Assembly (NCBI RefSeq): GCF_900095265.1
Contig: NZ_LT607653.1
Span: forward strand, 372,750 to 436,749
Origin: Janthinobacterium sp. UMAB-56
Lineage (GTDB): Bacteria > Pseudomonadota > Gammaproteobacteria > Burkholderiales > Burkholderiaceae_D
Direction: 5' to 3'
DNA length: 64,000 bases
Shown here piece after piece: positions 36,550 to 46,679 of this stretch. The translations under genes were made by a program, and so were the position numbers. Numbering within the stretch: position 1 is the first letter of the stretch; each line of letters starts with the position of its first letter. The notes beneath the pieces are model-generated. The model saw only the letters and a program-made list of their open reading frames with translations, was not told the DNA's origin and did no database searches.

Positions 36550-37746
36550 CTACCGCCGCCAGCGCGGCCACGCGGCGATCGTCAGCGCCCTGAGTAGCCA
36601 CTCGACAGGGCCATACGCGTGGCCGCGCAGCCACCAGCGGCTCAGGGGCAGCTGCACGCAGAAGATGATGACGGCCAGCGCCAGCGCGCCAAACGGCGAG
36701 ACACTGCCCATCAGCCGCGCGCCATATGCGAGGAACAGCCAGGCGCAGATGGCCGACTGCAGCAGGTAGTTCGACAGGGCCATGCGGCCCGTGTCGGCCA
36801 GCAGGGAAAACAGCGTGCCGTCGCGCAGGCGCTCGAACAGGGCCAGCGCCAGCGCCAGGTAAGCGCCCGCCAGCAGCGGCGCGCTCGCCAGGCCCACGGC
36901 CAGTCCCGCCACTTGCCATGCCTGGCTGTCCCCATACACGGAGGTCCACGCATAGATGGCGGCGCCGGGCAATCCCGCCAGCGCGCCGGCCGATAGCATG
37001 CGGCGGCGCAGCGGCAGATAATCGCTTGGGTGCAGCAGCATCTCGCGCTTGCCGGCGGCCAGGCCGCACAGGAACATGGCCAGCGCGCATGGCGCCTGCA
37101 CCAGCAGCAGGACGATCCAGATTTCACTCAGTTCGCGCAGGTGCTGATGGACGACGGCCGCTGGCGTGGCGCGATAGGCGGCCAGCGCGCCCGCCGCTTT
37201 CTGTGCCATCGCCACGGCGTTGTCCGCAGCGTCGCCCGCCGGTTGCAGGCTTTGCAGCCAGGCCATGCCGGCCCAGAATGCCACGCAGACGGCGACGAGC
37301 ATCAAGGCAATGGACAGTGCCTGGCGCTCGCCGCAGCGATGCAGCGCCAGCAGCACGATGCCCAGCACGGCGTAGGTGGTGAGTATATCGCCGTGAAACA
37401 GGAATACGGCATGTAGGGCACCGATCAGCCACAGGCCCGCCTGCCGGCGCAGCATGCGCGGCATGAACGGCGCGTCGGCGCGCGTCGCCGCCTGCCTCTG
37501 CAAGGAGAAGCTGTAACCGAACAGGAAGGAAAACAGCAGGTAGAACTTGGTCTCGAACAGCAGGGCGACGAGAAAATGCGTGGCCCTGTCGGCCCAGCCG
37601 TGAAAGGCCGGATCATCCATGCCCAAGCCGAACCAGGGCGTGGCGAAGGCGCCGATATTGACGACCAAAATGCCGAACAGCGCGCAGCCGCGCAGGGCGT
37701 CGACGTCGGCGATGCGCGCCGATGTTGCCGTCATGGCGCCACTCAT
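36550..37746 (-). CDS. DUF418-domain (YeiB-like) membrane protein
   Basis: Integral membrane protein of 398 aa with ~10 helices. The N-terminal DALRGCALFGILVVNIGAF and C-terminal DUF418 region (GRMALSNYLLQSAICAWLFL, PLSRWWLRGHAYGPVEWLLR) identify the family, whose biochemical role is unsettled. It overlaps the TetR gene by 4 bp, so the two are translationally coupled and probably co-regulated through the operator upstream of tetR. Confidence 0.88.
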   Translation of the reverse strand: MSGAMTATSARIADVDALRGCALFGILVVNIGAFATPWFGLGMDDPAFHGWADRATHFLVALLFETKFYLLFSFLFGYSFSLQRQAATRADAPFMPRMLRRQAGLWLIGALHAVFLFHGDILTTYAVLGIVLLALHRCGERQALSIALMLVAVCVAFWAGMAWLQSLQPAGDAADNAVAMAQKAAGALAAYRATPAAVVHQHLRELSEIWIVLLLVQAPCALAMFLCGLAAGKREMLLHPSDYLPLRRRMLSAGALAGLPGAAIYAWTSVYGDSQAWQVAGLAVGLASAPLLAGAYLALALALFERLRDGTLFSLLADTGRMALSNYLLQSAICAWLFLAYGARLMGSVSPFGALALAVIIFCVQLPLSRWWLRGHAYGPVEWLLRALTIAAWPRWRR

Positions 37747-38345
37747 GACAGGGCAGGGCGCAGGAAGCGCGCCAATAACAGGTGCAGGCTGGCCCGCTGC
37801 GCCAGCGGCGCGTAATGGGGATCGACGGCGACCCGGTTGAAGATGCCGTCGATCAGCGCGGCGATCCAGCTGGCTGTTTGCGCGGCGTCCAGTGCGGCGT
37901 CGATCTGGCCCCGCGTGGCCGCCTTTTCCAGCAAGGTTTGCAGGCCGCCGCGCAGGCTGGCGTCATTGCGCGCCACCCTGGCCGCGACATCCGTGTCGCG
38001 CATCGCTTCGGCGGAAATTTCCAGTGCCAGTGCCGCAAAATCTGCGTCGGCCGCCAGCGCCAGCACCAGGTCCATGAAGGCGAGCAGGGCGCCATGGGGA
38101 TCGGTGCTGCCTTGCGCGCCGGCAAAATAGGCAGCCGTCTCGCCGCCTTCCTGGTCGACGATGGCGGCGATGATGGCTTGCTTGGTGGGGAAGTAATGAA
38201 ACAGGTTGCCTGGGCTCATGCCTGCTTGCGCGCAGATGGCGGCGGTGCTGGTCTGGTGAAAGCCCTTGCGCGCAAAGCAGCTGCGCGCCGCAGCGAGAAT
38301 GGCGTCGCGGCGCGCCGCGTGTTTGCCGGGGTCGATGGTGCGCAT
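37743..38345 (-). CDS. TetR/AcrR-family transcriptional regulator
   Basis: A 200-aa repressor with the TetR N-terminal helix-turn-helix (TSTAAICAQAGMSPGNLFHY, FPTKQAIIAAIV) and an all-helical ligand domain. It is the first gene of a two-gene operon with the DUF418 protein. A 20-bp imperfect palindrome lies 25 bp upstream of its start, arguing for autoregulation. Confidence 0.92.
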   Translation of the reverse strand: MRTIDPGKHAARRDAILAAARSCFARKGFHQTSTAAICAQAGMSPGNLFHYFPTKQAIIAAIVDQEGGETAAYFAGAQGSTDPHGALLAFMDLVLALAADADFAALALEISAEAMRDTDVAARVARNDASLRGGLQTLLEKAATRGQIDAALDAAQTASWIAALIDGIFNRVAVDPHYAPLAQRASLHLLLARFLRPALS

Positions 38346-38369
38346 GGTTCCGTCCGTTTTCTCTGTTAA

Positions 38370-38389
38370 TTAATTAATCGACTAATCAA
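38370..38389. promoter_or_regulatory. Operator-like palindrome upstream of tetR
   Basis: TTAATTAATCGACTAATCAA: eight of ten base pairs are symmetric about the central TCGA, the usual shape of a TetR-family operator. It lies in an AT-rich block between the TetR gene and the divergent M64 gene. Confidence 0.65.
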
Positions 38390-38567
38390 TCTAATATAAA
38401 TCGGTTCGCGCGCATGGTCAAGCGCAGCGACTGAAATGGCTGCTTTGCACGCTCGCTTGCTCTCGCTACAATGTGACGCAGCGGTTTTCCCTGCACCTGC
38501 CGACAGGCCCGCTGATTGTTTGGAAAACCGTTCCCTTCACCTGTTTTTCTACCGTTTTAGGAATGAC

Positions 38568-40010
38568 ATGCAGCAGACTCCGATTCGCTCCTTCCTGTGC
38601 GCGCTGGCGCTCGCAACCGGCATGCTCCCTGCCGCGCAGGCGGCCTATGCGCCGCTGCCGGCCACCATGCGCCTCGATTATCAGCACAGCGGCAATGCGC
38701 TGGGCGAGCATTATGCAGTCGAGCGCGTGCTGGTCGAACCCCTGCCATGGCCGGGCAATCCGGCGCGCCCCATCGACGACAGCAACCGTGGCAACAACCT
38801 GCTGGAAGTGGTCGATATCAAGTCGGGCAAGGTGCTGTACTCGCGCGGTTTTTCCACCATCTTCGGCGAGTGGGCCAGCACCGATGAAGCGAAAACCACC
38901 ACGCGCGCGTTTCAGGAATCCGTGCGCTTCCCGCAGCCCGAGCATCCCGTGCGCGTGCGCATCCTCAAGCGCGACGAGCGCGGCCTGTTTTCCGTTGTGT
39001 GGAGCACCGATGTCGACCCGGCCGCGCAAGACGTGATCCGCAAGCTGCCGCCGGCGCCCGTCAAGCCGATCCCGATCCGCATCAGTGGGCCCTCCAGCGA
39101 CAAGGTCGACCTGCTGATCATGGGCGATGGCTACACGGCAGCCGAGATGGGCAAGTTCGAAGCGACGGCGCGAAAATTGGCCGAGCACCTGTTTACCGTT
39201 TCGCCATTTCGCGAGCGGGCCAATGACTTCAACGTGTGGGCCCTGGCAGCGCCGACGCAGGAGTCGGGCGTGTCGCGTCCATCGACGGGCGTGCATCACG
39301 CGTCGCCGCTGGGCACGCGCTACGACATCTTCGGCAGCGAGCGCTATGTGCTGACGACGGATAACCGCGCGCTGCGCGACCTGGCGCAATATGCGCCGTA
39401 TGAATTCATCGAAATCCTCGTGAATAACGATACTTATGGCGGTGGCGGCATCTTCGGCCAGTTCAGCACGGCGGCAGCCAATAGTGACTGGGCCAGTTAC
39501 CTGTTCGTGCATGAATTCGGCCACCATTTCGCCGGCCTGGCCGACGAATACTACACTTCGCCCGTGGCCTATCAATCGAATGGCGAGCGCCAGGAACCGT
39601 GGGAGCCGAACGCCACGGCGCTGCGCGATCCGACCAGGCTGAAATGGAAGAACCACGTCCAGGCTGGCACGCCGCTGCCGACACCATGGCCGAAGCAGGC
39701 GTATGACAGCCATGCGCGCGAATATCAGAAGCAGCGCGCGGCCCTGCGTGCGCAAAATCGCCCGGAAAGCGAGATGAGCGACTTGTTCAAGGCCGACCTG
39801 GCGTACACGCAGCAGCTATTGTCCAAGGCGCCGCAGCGCCATGCCGTCGGTGCCTTTGAAGGCGCGAACTACGAGTCGTCCGGCTACTACCGGCCCGAGA
39901 TGCAATGCATCATGTTTGACCGCAGCGAGACGTTCTGCTCCGTATGCCAGGATGGCATCAGTACCATCATCGACCTGTATTCGCGTCCTGCCCCGGCGCC
40001 GGGCAAATAA
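38568..40010 (+). CDS. Secreted M64-family metallopeptidase
   Basis: A 480-aa exported peptidase. ATG 38568 opens a signal peptide (FLCALALATGMLPAAQA); the frame above it lacks protein character. After an N-terminal beta domain (~25-165) comes the M64 catalytic domain starting IRISGPSSDKVDLLIMGDGY, with the zinc motif FVHEFGHHFAGLADEYY (H315, E316, H319). Four C-terminal Cys/His residues (MQCIMF, FCSVCQDG) match the family. Named for an IgA protease, but most members are general secreted peptidases; T2SS export is plausible. Confidence 0.88.
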   Translation: MQQTPIRSFLCALALATGMLPAAQAAYAPLPATMRLDYQHSGNALGEHYAVERVLVEPLPWPGNPARPIDDSNRGNNLLEVVDIKSGKVLYSRGFSTIFGEWASTDEAKTTTRAFQESVRFPQPEHPVRVRILKRDERGLFSVVWSTDVDPAAQDVIRKLPPAPVKPIPIRISGPSSDKVDLLIMGDGYTAAEMGKFEATARKLAEHLFTVSPFRERANDFNVWALAAPTQESGVSRPSTGVHHASPLGTRYDIFGSERYVLTTDNRALRDLAQYAPYEFIEILVNNDTYGGGGIFGQFSTAAANSDWASYLFVHEFGHHFAGLADEYYTSPVAYQSNGERQEPWEPNATALRDPTRLKWKNHVQAGTPLPTPWPKQAYDSHAREYQKQRAALRAQNRPESEMSDLFKADLAYTQQLLSKAPQRHAVGAFEGANYESSGYYRPEMQCIMFDRSETFCSVCQDGISTIIDLYSRPAPAPGK

Positions 40011-40253
40011 TGCTGCTCCTGTTTATCCAGTAAGGCACGGCGGGTCATGTTGCAACGCAATAGCATGACCCCCTTCCTGTCTCTTCCTCGCCGGCCATCT
40101 GCCGCCGCCGTCCGCGCATACTTGTTTTTCATGTAATATTACCTACCGTTGTCAAAATCTGTTTTTGTCGCGTTAGCCCAGCATTATTATCAAATCGGCA
40201 TGCCCGCACGCTTGCTTGAAAATTATTTCATTTAGATAATATTGAGGTAAAAT
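40011..40253. other. Intergenic region after the M64 gene
   Basis: AT-richer non-coding DNA. It holds a terminator-like hairpin at 40042-40071 and, to its right, the FNR-type promoter. No gene is supported before the small frame at 40440. Confidence 0.6.
40042..40071 (+). terminator. Probable terminator of the M64 gene
   Basis: GGGTCATG (40042-40049) pairs with CATGACCC (40064-40071); inside, TTGC (40050-40053) pairs with GCAA (40057-40060). A pyrimidine-rich CCTTCCTGTCTCTT stretch follows rather than a pure T-run. Confidence 0.5.
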
Positions 40254-40302
40254 TTGATTTACATCAATGCTGCAATGCCGCAATCGCACTTATAGTTGAC
40301 CT
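40254..40302 (+). promoter_or_regulatory. FNR/ANR-type class II promoter
   Basis: A perfect FNR box TTGAT-TTAC-ATCAA occupies 40254-40267, centre 40260.5. The -10 hexamer TATAGT is at 40291-40296, predicting a start near 40302, so the box is centred at about -41.5, the class II activation position. It is the only promoter I see ahead of the fabI-to-ackA gene run and implies induction at low oxygen. Confidence 0.75.
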
Positions 40303-40439
40303 AGCTCAAAGCGTCATGGAATGCGGATCGGACTCAGCTCGAATCACGCATCTAAATGCTGTAGAGTCATTTCGCCCCGCTCCAGTTCCCCGAGAATGCA
40401 CTGGTGCTGGCCACGAACTTAGTGACGGAAGCCAGATTC

Positions 40440-40583
40440 ATGAAGATACAGACCACCGCAGCTGAAGCAGGCAGCGCTTTACATCCCCATATCCCCATTG
40501 CCTTGCCATATGTGCGCGCCGGCGCGGTGCCATGCCTGAACGCGGCCATGCCCTGGCCGCTCATGGCTGCGGGCAAGCCATGA
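40440..40583 (+). CDS. Possible 47-aa upstream peptide coupled to fabI
   Basis: ATG 40440 follows CGGAAG and opens MKIQTTAAEAGSALH. The frame ends at TGA 40581-40583, overlapping the fabI ATG (40580) as ATGA, the pattern seen in coupled genes. There are no recognisable domains, and the composition (Pro, Ala, Leu) is unremarkable. It may be a regulatory upstream frame rather than a functional protein. Confidence 0.3.
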   Translation: MKIQTTAAEAGSALHPHIPIALPYVRAGAVPCLNAAMPWPLMAAGKP

Positions 40584-41365
40584 CGGCGCCGGTGCCGCAG
40601 TGCCTGCCATTGCAGGGCAAGCGCGGGCTGGTGGTGGGCATCGCCAACACGCACAGCATCGCCTGGGGCTGCGCCAGCGCACTGCGCGCGGCCGGCGCCG
40701 AACTGGCAGTGACCTGGCTCAATGACAAGGCCCGCCCGCACGTGGAGCCGCTGGCGCAGCAATTGCAGGCGGCCATCATGGCGCCGCTCGACGTGGCCGT
40801 GCCGGGCCAGCTCGAAGCGCTGTTCGCGCAGATCGAACGGCAGTGGGGGCGGCTCGACTTCCTCGTCCATTCCATCGCTTACGCGCCGAAGCAGGACTTG
40901 CATGGCCGCGTGACGGACAGTTCCGCCGACGGTTTTGCGCAGGCGATGGATATTTCCTGCCACTCCTTCATGCGCATGGCGAAGCTGGCCGAACCGCTGA
41001 TGCCGGACGGCGGCAGCTTGATGACCATGAGCTACCTGGGTGCGGAGGAAGTCATCGCCGACTACGGCCTGATGGGCCCCGTGAAGGCGGCGCTGGAAGC
41101 GTCGGTGCGTTACCTGGCCGCCGAACTGGGTCCGCAAGGCATCCGTGTCAACGCCATCTCGCCCGGCCCCCTGGAGACGCGGGCCGCTTCCGGGATTGCC
41201 CATTTCGACCGCCTGATGGCTGACGCCATTGCACGCTCCCCTATGCGGCGCCTGGCCACCATCGAGGACGTGGGGGCGCTGTGCGCCTTTCTCGCCGGCG
41301 ACGGCGCGCGCGCCATCACGGGCGGCACCTTGTATGTCGACGGTGGCTACAACATTCTGAATTGA
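40580..41365 (+). CDS. fabI: Enoyl-[acyl-carrier-protein] reductase, FabI family
   Basis: NAD(P)H-dependent reductase of 261 aa from ATG 40580, the usual FabI length; an in-frame ATG at 40532 would add 16 residues. Cofactor motif LVVGIANTHSIAWG, the loop HSIAYAPK and the catalytic Tyr-x6-Lys (ADYGLMGPVKAALE) are present, and the C-terminus ITGGTLYVDGGYNILN is typical. In an operon with DUF3141, Pta and AckA it may be a second, specialised FabI rather than the housekeeping enzyme; related clusters occur in other proteobacteria (family knowledge). Confidence 0.92.
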   Translation: MTAPVPQCLPLQGKRGLVVGIANTHSIAWGCASALRAAGAELAVTWLNDKARPHVEPLAQQLQAAIMAPLDVAVPGQLEALFAQIERQWGRLDFLVHSIAYAPKQDLHGRVTDSSADGFAQAMDISCHSFMRMAKLAEPLMPDGGSLMTMSYLGAEEVIADYGLMGPVKAALEASVRYLAAELGPQGIRVNAISPGPLETRAASGIAHFDRLMADAIARSPMRRLATIEDVGALCAFLAGDGARAITGGTLYVDGGYNILN

Positions 41366-41375
41366 CTGGAAGAAG

Positions 41376-42824
41376 ATGATCTTGCCTGTTCCCGTTCTAC
41401 CTGCATGCGCCAGGATGGCCGCGTTGGCCGCTACGCTTGCCCTGGCCGGCTGCGCCTCGATGGCGCCGCCGTATGCGGCACCGCCGCTGCCCGTGGCGGC
41501 GCAGTATCCGGAAACCGATCCGGCTGGCGCGCACGCGTCCGACGTCGCCTGGCAAAGCTACTTTGCCGACCCGCGCCTGCAGGCCATGCTTGCGCAGGCG
41601 CTGGCCAGCAACCGCGATATCCGCATCGCCGCCCTGCGCGTGGAAGAGGCGCGTGCCGCGTATGGCATTGCGCGCGCCGAACAATTTCCCACCATCGCGC
41701 TGGGCGCCTCCGGCAGCCGCGCGCGCGTGCCCGGTGACTTGAGCGTGACGGGGCGCCCCATGACGAGCGCGCAGTACCAGGCGGGCTTGAACGTGAGCGC
41801 CTGGGAGCTCGATTTCTGGGGTCGCGTGCGCAGCCTGAAAGACAGCGCGCTGCAAACCCTGCTGGCCAGCGACGAGGCGCGCCGCGCCGTCGGCGTGGCC
41901 CTGGTGGCGCAGGTCGCCAACGGCTACCTGGGCTTGCGCGAACTCGATGAACGGGTGGCGCTGGCGCGCGCCACGGTCGACAGCCGCGCCGAATCGTTGC
42001 GCATTTTTACGCGCCGTTTCGAAGTCGGTTCGATTTCCAAACTGGATCTGACGCAGGTGGAAACCTTGCTTAGCCAGGCCCTGTTGCTGGCGGCCCAGCT
42101 GGAGCAGGCGCGCGCCGTGCAGGCGCACGCGCTGGCCCAACTGGTGGGCGGCCCGGTCGACCTGACGCCGGTGGCTGGTGAGGTGCGCCGCTTCGACGAC
42201 GCCAGCGTGCTGCAGCCGCTGCACGCGGGCTTGCCCTCGTCTTTGCTCACGCAGCGCCCCGACCTGATCGCGGCCGAACATCAACTGCGCGCCGCGCAAG
42301 CCAATATCGGCGCCGCGCGCGCCGCCTTCTTCCCGACGATTTCGCTGACGGCGGCCTATGGCACGGCCAGCGCGGAATTGAGCGGCCTGTTCGATTCTGG
42401 CAGCGGCGCCTGGAATCTTGCGCCGCGCCTGGTGCTGCCGATTTTTGACGCGGGCCGTTTGCGCGCCAATATGGACCTGGCCGAAGTACGCCGCGACGTG
42501 GCCGTGGCCAATTATGAAAAAAGCGTGCAGGGCGCCTTCCGCGAAGTGGCCGACGCGCTGTCGAACCGGCGCTGGCTGGCGCTGCAAGTCGACATCGGCA
42601 AGACGACCCTGGCGGCGCAGAGCGAACGGGCGCGCCTGGCCAAGCTGCGCTACGACAATGGCGCCGCACCCTACCTGGAAGTGCTCGATGCGCAGCGCGA
42701 CCTGCTGACGGTGGAGCAGCAACTGGTGCAGACGCGCCGCGCTCTGCTTTCGAGCCAGGTCAGCCTGTATGCGGCGCTGGGCGGCGGCGCGCCCGCCTCC
42801 TCCGCCGCCGCTTCCACCCACTAA
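41376..42824 (+). CDS. Outer-membrane factor lipoprotein, NodT/OprM family
   Basis: TolC-type exit duct of 482 aa. A lipoprotein signal (TLALAGCASMAPPY) gives a lipidated Cys, followed by two OEP repeats (~60-260 and ~270-465), e.g. FWGRVRSLKDSALQTLLASD and LTQRPDLIAAEHQLRAAQAN. It starts 10 bp after fabI behind GGAAGA and is followed by an HlyD adaptor and ABC components, completing a tripartite exporter that spans the envelope. Confidence 0.93.
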   Translation: MILPVPVLPACARMAALAATLALAGCASMAPPYAAPPLPVAAQYPETDPAGAHASDVAWQSYFADPRLQAMLAQALASNRDIRIAALRVEEARAAYGIARAEQFPTIALGASGSRARVPGDLSVTGRPMTSAQYQAGLNVSAWELDFWGRVRSLKDSALQTLLASDEARRAVGVALVAQVANGYLGLRELDERVALARATVDSRAESLRIFTRRFEVGSISKLDLTQVETLLSQALLLAAQLEQARAVQAHALAQLVGGPVDLTPVAGEVRRFDDASVLQPLHAGLPSSLLTQRPDLIAAEHQLRAAQANIGAARAAFFPTISLTAAYGTASAELSGLFDSGSGAWNLAPRLVLPIFDAGRLRANMDLAEVRRDVAVANYEKSVQGAFREVADALSNRRWLALQVDIGKTTLAAQSERARLAKLRYDNGAAPYLEVLDAQRDLLTVEQQLVQTRRALLSSQVSLYAALGGGAPASSAAASTH

Positions 42825-42842
42825 TTTGATCGCCTCGATACC

Positions 42843-43916
42843 ATGAATGTTCAATTGAAGAAAAAACTCATCCCTGCGGCGCTGGTCGTGGCCGTTCTCG
42901 TGCTGGGCTATGTGGCCTGGCAAAAAATGCGTCCCACGGGCCCTGGCGCAGGTTTTGTCAGCGGCAATGGACGCATCGAAGCGACCGAGATCGATGTGGC
43001 CACCAAGCTGGCCGGCCGCGTCAAGGAGATCCTCGTGCGCGAGGGCGACTTCGTCAAGGCTGGCCAGCCGCTGGCCGCCATGCAGGTCGATTCCCTGACG
43101 GCCCAGCGCGACGAGGCGCGCGCGCGCCAGCAGCAGTCGTCCGACGCCGTGGTCGGCGCACAGGCGCAGGTGGCCGTGCGCGCGAGCGACAAGGCAGCCG
43201 CCCAGGCTTTGGTGGCGCAGCGCGAAAGCGAACTCGATGCGGCCAGGCGCCGCCTGGCGCGCTCCGAAACCCTGTCGAAGGAGGGCGCGTCCTCGGTGCA
43301 GGAACTCGACGACGACCGCGCCCGCGTGCGCAGCGTGGCGGCCGCACTGAATGCGGCCAGGGCGCAGGTCACGGCGGCGCAGGCGGCCATCGACGCGGCC
43401 AAGGCGCAGGTGGTCGGTTCCCGCTCCGCTGTCGTGGCGGCCGAGGCGACCACGGCGCGCATCGATGCCGACCTGGCCGATGGCCAGCTGACGGCGCCGC
43501 GCGACGGCCGCGTGCAATACCTGGTGGCGCAGCAGGGCGAAGTGCTGGCCGGTGGCGGCAAGGTGCTTAACCTGGTCGACCTGTCGGACGTCTACATGAC
43601 CTTCTTCCTGCCCGAGACGGCGGCCGGCAAGGTGGCGATGGGCGGCGAAGTGCGCATCGTCCTCGATGCGGCGCCCAGTTACGTGATTCCGGCAACCATC
43701 TCGTTTGTCGCCGCCAGCGCGCAGTTCACGCCAAAGACGGTGGAAACGGCCAGCGAGCGCCAGAAGCTGATGTTCCGCGTCAAGGCGCAGATCAGCCGCG
43801 AGCTGCTGCAAAAGCACCTGGCCCTGGTAAAAGTGGGCTTGCCTGGCGTGGCCTGGGTGCGTCTCGATGCGAAGCAGGCATGGCCCGCTGAACTGACCAC
43901 GAAGGTCCCGCAGTGA
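42843..43916 (+). CDS. HlyD-family periplasmic adaptor (YhiI-like)
   Basis: A 357-aa membrane-fusion protein anchored by one N-terminal helix ([18 protein letters not shown]). A biotinyl-lipoyl half-motif at ~45-75 ([20 protein letters not shown]), a long Ala/Arg-rich coiled-coil hairpin (~75-220) and a beta-barrel domain with [20 protein letters not shown] follow. It pairs with the RbbA-like ABC protein, whose gene overlaps it by 4 bp (GTGA). Confidence 0.92.
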   Translation: MNVQLKKKLIPAALVVAVLVLGYVAWQKMRPTGPGAGFVSGNGRIEATEIDVATKLAGRVKEILVREGDFVKAGQPLAAMQVDSLTAQRDEARARQQQSSDAVVGAQAQVAVRASDKAAAQALVAQRESELDAARRRLARSETLSKEGASSVQELDDDRARVRSVAAALNAARAQVTAAQAAIDAAKAQVVGSRSAVVAAEATTARIDADLADGQLTAPRDGRVQYLVAQQGEVLAGGGKVLNLVDLSDVYMTFFLPETAAGKVAMGGEVRIVLDAAPSYVIPATISFVAASAQFTPKTVETASERQKLMFRVKAQISRELLQKHLALVKVGLPGVAWVRLDAKQAWPAELTTKVPQ

Positions 43917-46675
43917 CGATGGACGTGAAACCATCTGTCGTCAGTATCCAGGGCGTCAGCCAGCATTACGGCAAGACGGTGGCGCTCGATGGCATCGATC
44001 TTGACGTGCCGGCCGGCTGCATGGTGGGCTTGATCGGCCCCGACGGCGTGGGCAAATCGAGTTTGCTGTCGCTGGTGGCCGGCGCGCGCGTCGTGCAGCA
44101 GGGCAGCGTGATGGCGCTGGGCGGCGATATGCGCGATGCGCGCCATCGCGACGACGTCTGCCCGCGTATCGCCTACATGCCGCAAGGCCTGGGCAAGAAT
44201 CTGTATCCGACCCTGTCGGTTGAGGAAAACCTGCAGTTTTTCGCGCGCCTGTTCGGCCATGACGCGGCCGAGCGCCGCCGCCGCATCGACCAGCTGACCC
44301 GCAGCACGGGCTTGCAGCCCTTCCTGGCGCGCCCGGCGGGCAAGCTGTCGGGCGGCATGAAGCAGAAGCTGGGCCTGTGCTGCGCCCTGATCCACGATCC
44401 CGACCTGCTCATTCTCGATGAACCGACCACCGGAGTCGATCCGCTGGCGCGGGCCCAGTTCTGGGACCTGATCGCCGGCATCCGCGTGCAGCGCCCGCAA
44501 ATGAGCGTGATGGTGGCCACCGCCTACATGGACGAAGCGCAGCGCTTCGACTGGCTGGTCGCCATGGATGACGGCAAGGTGCTGGACACGGGCACGCCGG
44601 CCGAACTGCTGGCGCGCACGGACAGCAGCAACCTGGAAGCGGCCTTCATCAAGCTGCTGCCCGAAGCCAAGCGTGCAGGCCACCAGCCCGTCATCATCAC
44701 GCCGCTGGACGCGGCCAGCGCGCAGGACGTCGCTATCGAGGCGCAAGACCTGACCATGCGCTTCGGTGATTTTACTGCCGTCGACCATGTGAATTTCCGC
44801 ATCGGCCGTGGCGAGATTTTCGGCTTCCTGGGTTCGAACGGCTGCGGTAAATCGACCACCATGAAGATGCTCACGGGATTGCTTCCTGCGACGCAAGGCA
44901 AGGCCTGGCTGTTCGGCAAGGAAGTCGATTCCAACGATATCGACACGCGCCGCAGGGTCGGCTACATGTCGCAGGCATTTTCTCTGTACAGCGAGTTGAC
45001 GGTGCGCCAGAACCTGGTGCTGCACGCGCGCCTGTTTCACGTCCCCGACAGCGAAATAGGGGCGCGCATCGATGAAATGGCGCAGCGCTTCGACTTGAAT
45101 TCAGTGATGGACGACTTGCCCGACAGCCTGCCGCTGGGCATACGCCAGCGTTTGTCGCTGGCCGTGGCCATGGTGCACAAGCCGGAAATGCTGATCCTCG
45201 ACGAGCCGACGTCCGGCGTCGACCCCATCGCGCGCGACAATTTCTGGCGCCTGATGATCGAGCTGGCGCGGCGCGACCGCGTCACCATCTTCATTTCCAC
45301 CCACTTCATGAACGAGGCCGAGCGCTGCGACCGCATCTCGCTGATGCATGCCGGTAAAGTGCTGGTCAGCGATGCACCGGCCGAACTGGTACGCAAGAAG
45401 GGCGCGCCATCGCTGGAAGCGGCCTTCATCGCCTACCTGGAAGAGGCGGGTGGCGGTACGGCGCCGGCGACAGTGCAGGAAACGCCGGCACCCGTGCAGG
45501 AAGCGGCAGTGCAGGCACCGCAGCAGCAGGAACAGCGGCAGCAACGCAGCCGTTTCAGCCTGGGCCGCATGCTCAGCTACATGTGGCGCGAAACCCTGGA
45601 ATTGCGCCGCGACCCTGTGCGTCTGACGCTGGCGCTGGGCGGCTCGGTGCTGCTGCTGTTTGTCATCGGCTTCGGCATCAGCCTGGACGTGGAAGACTTG
45701 AGTTACGCAGTGCTCGACCACGACCAGACCACGCTGAGCCAGAATTACACGAATAACCTGGCCGGCTCGCGCTACTTCGTCGAGCGGCCGCCCCTGCGCG
45801 ACTATGCCGATATCGACAAGCGCATGCGCAGCGGCGAACTGTCGCTGGCCATCGAGATCCCGCCCGGCTTCGCGCGCGACGTGCAGCGCGGCGCGCCAGC
45901 GCAGGTGGGCGCGTGGATCGATGGCGCCATGCCGATGCGCGCCGAAACCGTGCAAGGCTACGTACAGGGCATGCACCAGCTGTGGCTGGCCGACCAGGCC
46001 TTGCACCGCTATGGCATCACGCTGAGCAACCCGGTCGCCATCCAGACGCGCTACCGCTACAACCCGGACGTGAAAAGCCTGCCCGCCATGGTGCCGGCCG
46101 TGATTCCTTTGCTGCTGCTGATGCTGCCGGCCATGCTGGCGGCGCTGTCCGTGGTGCGCGAAAAGGAACTGGGCTCCATCATCAACCTGTACGTGACGCC
46201 CGTGACACGCCTGGAATTTTTGCTCGGCAAGCAGGTGCCATACGTGGCGCTGGCCATGCTCAACTTTGTCCTCATGGCGCTGCTGGCGGTCACCGCCTTC
46301 GGCGTGCCGGTCAAGGGCAGCTTGCCGACCCTGATCTTTGCCACCTTCATCTTCAATATCTGCGCCACCGGCATCGGCCTGTTCGCCTCGACGTTTACGC
46401 GCAGCCAGATCGCGGCCCTGTTCGTGACCATGATCGGCACCATGATCCCGGCCATCCAGTTTTCCGGCCTGCTCAATCCTGTCTCGTCGATGGAAGGCGT
46501 AGGCAAGGTGATCGGCCTGATGTATCCGGCCACGCACATGCTCAATATCAGCCGGGGCGTGTTCAACAAGGCGCTGGGTTTTGGCGACTTGCACGCCTCG
46601 TTCTGGCCACTGATCGTCGCCATTCCCGTGATCCTCGGCGTGACGGTGGCGCTGCTGAAGAAACAGGAGTCGTAA
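43913..46675 (+). CDS. RbbA-like fused ABC transporter (two ATPase domains plus ABC-2 permease)
   Basis: A 920-aa fusion. First ATPase ~8-240: Walker [10 protein letters not shown], signature LSGGMKQK, Walker [14 protein letters not shown]. Second ATPase ~268-500: GSNGCGKST, a degenerate signature ([12 protein letters not shown]) and [13 protein letters not shown]. An acidic Gln/Pro linker (~505-550) leads to an ABC-2 permease (~560-915). This is the layout of E. coli RbbA (YhiH), which sits with yhiI and yhhJ just as here. Start is GTG 43913 overlapping hlyD, or ATG 43919. Substrate unknown. Confidence 0.92.
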   Translation: MTMDVKPSVVSIQGVSQHYGKTVALDGIDLDVPAGCMVGLIGPDGVGKSSLLSLVAGARVVQQGSVMALGGDMRDARHRDDVCPRIAYMPQGLGKNLYPTLSVEENLQFFARLFGHDAAERRRRIDQLTRSTGLQPFLARPAGKLSGGMKQKLGLCCALIHDPDLLILDEPTTGVDPLARAQFWDLIAGIRVQRPQMSVMVATAYMDEAQRFDWLVAMDDGKVLDTGTPAELLARTDSSNLEAAFIKLLPEAKRAGHQPVIITPLDAASAQDVAIEAQDLTMRFGDFTAVDHVNFRIGRGEIFGFLGSNGCGKSTTMKMLTGLLPATQGKAWLFGKEVDSNDIDTRRRVGYMSQAFSLYSELTVRQNLVLHARLFHVPDSEIGARIDEMAQRFDLNSVMDDLPDSLPLGIRQRLSLAVAMVHKPEMLILDEPTSGVDPIARDNFWRLMIELARRDRVTIFISTHFMNEAERCDRISLMHAGKVLVSDAPAELVRKKGAPSLEAAFIAYLEEAGGGTAPATVQETPAPVQEAAVQAPQQQEQRQQRSRFSLGRMLSYMWRETLELRRDPVRLTLALGGSVLLLFVIGFGISLDVEDLSYAVLDHDQTTLSQNYTNNLAGSRYFVERPPLRDYADIDKRMRSGELSLAIEIPPGFARDVQRGAPAQVGAWIDGAMPMRAETVQGYVQGMHQLWLADQALHRYGITLSNPVAIQTRYRYNPDVKSLPAMVPAVIPLLLLMLPAMLAALSVVREKELGSIINLYVTPVTRLEFLLGKQVPYVALAMLNFVLMALLAVTAFGVPVKGSLPTLIFATFIFNICATGIGLFASTFTRSQIAALFVTMIGTMIPAIQFSGLLNPVSSMEGVGKVIGLMYPATHMLNISRGVFNKALGFGDLHASFWPLIVAIPVILGVTVALLKKQES

Positions 46676-46679
46676 GCGT

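Noticed and set aside
40296-40309. Treating the second FNR-like site as an activation site
   Set aside because: Two of ten positions differ from consensus and it would overlap the predicted start; it is mentioned only as a possible dampening site.
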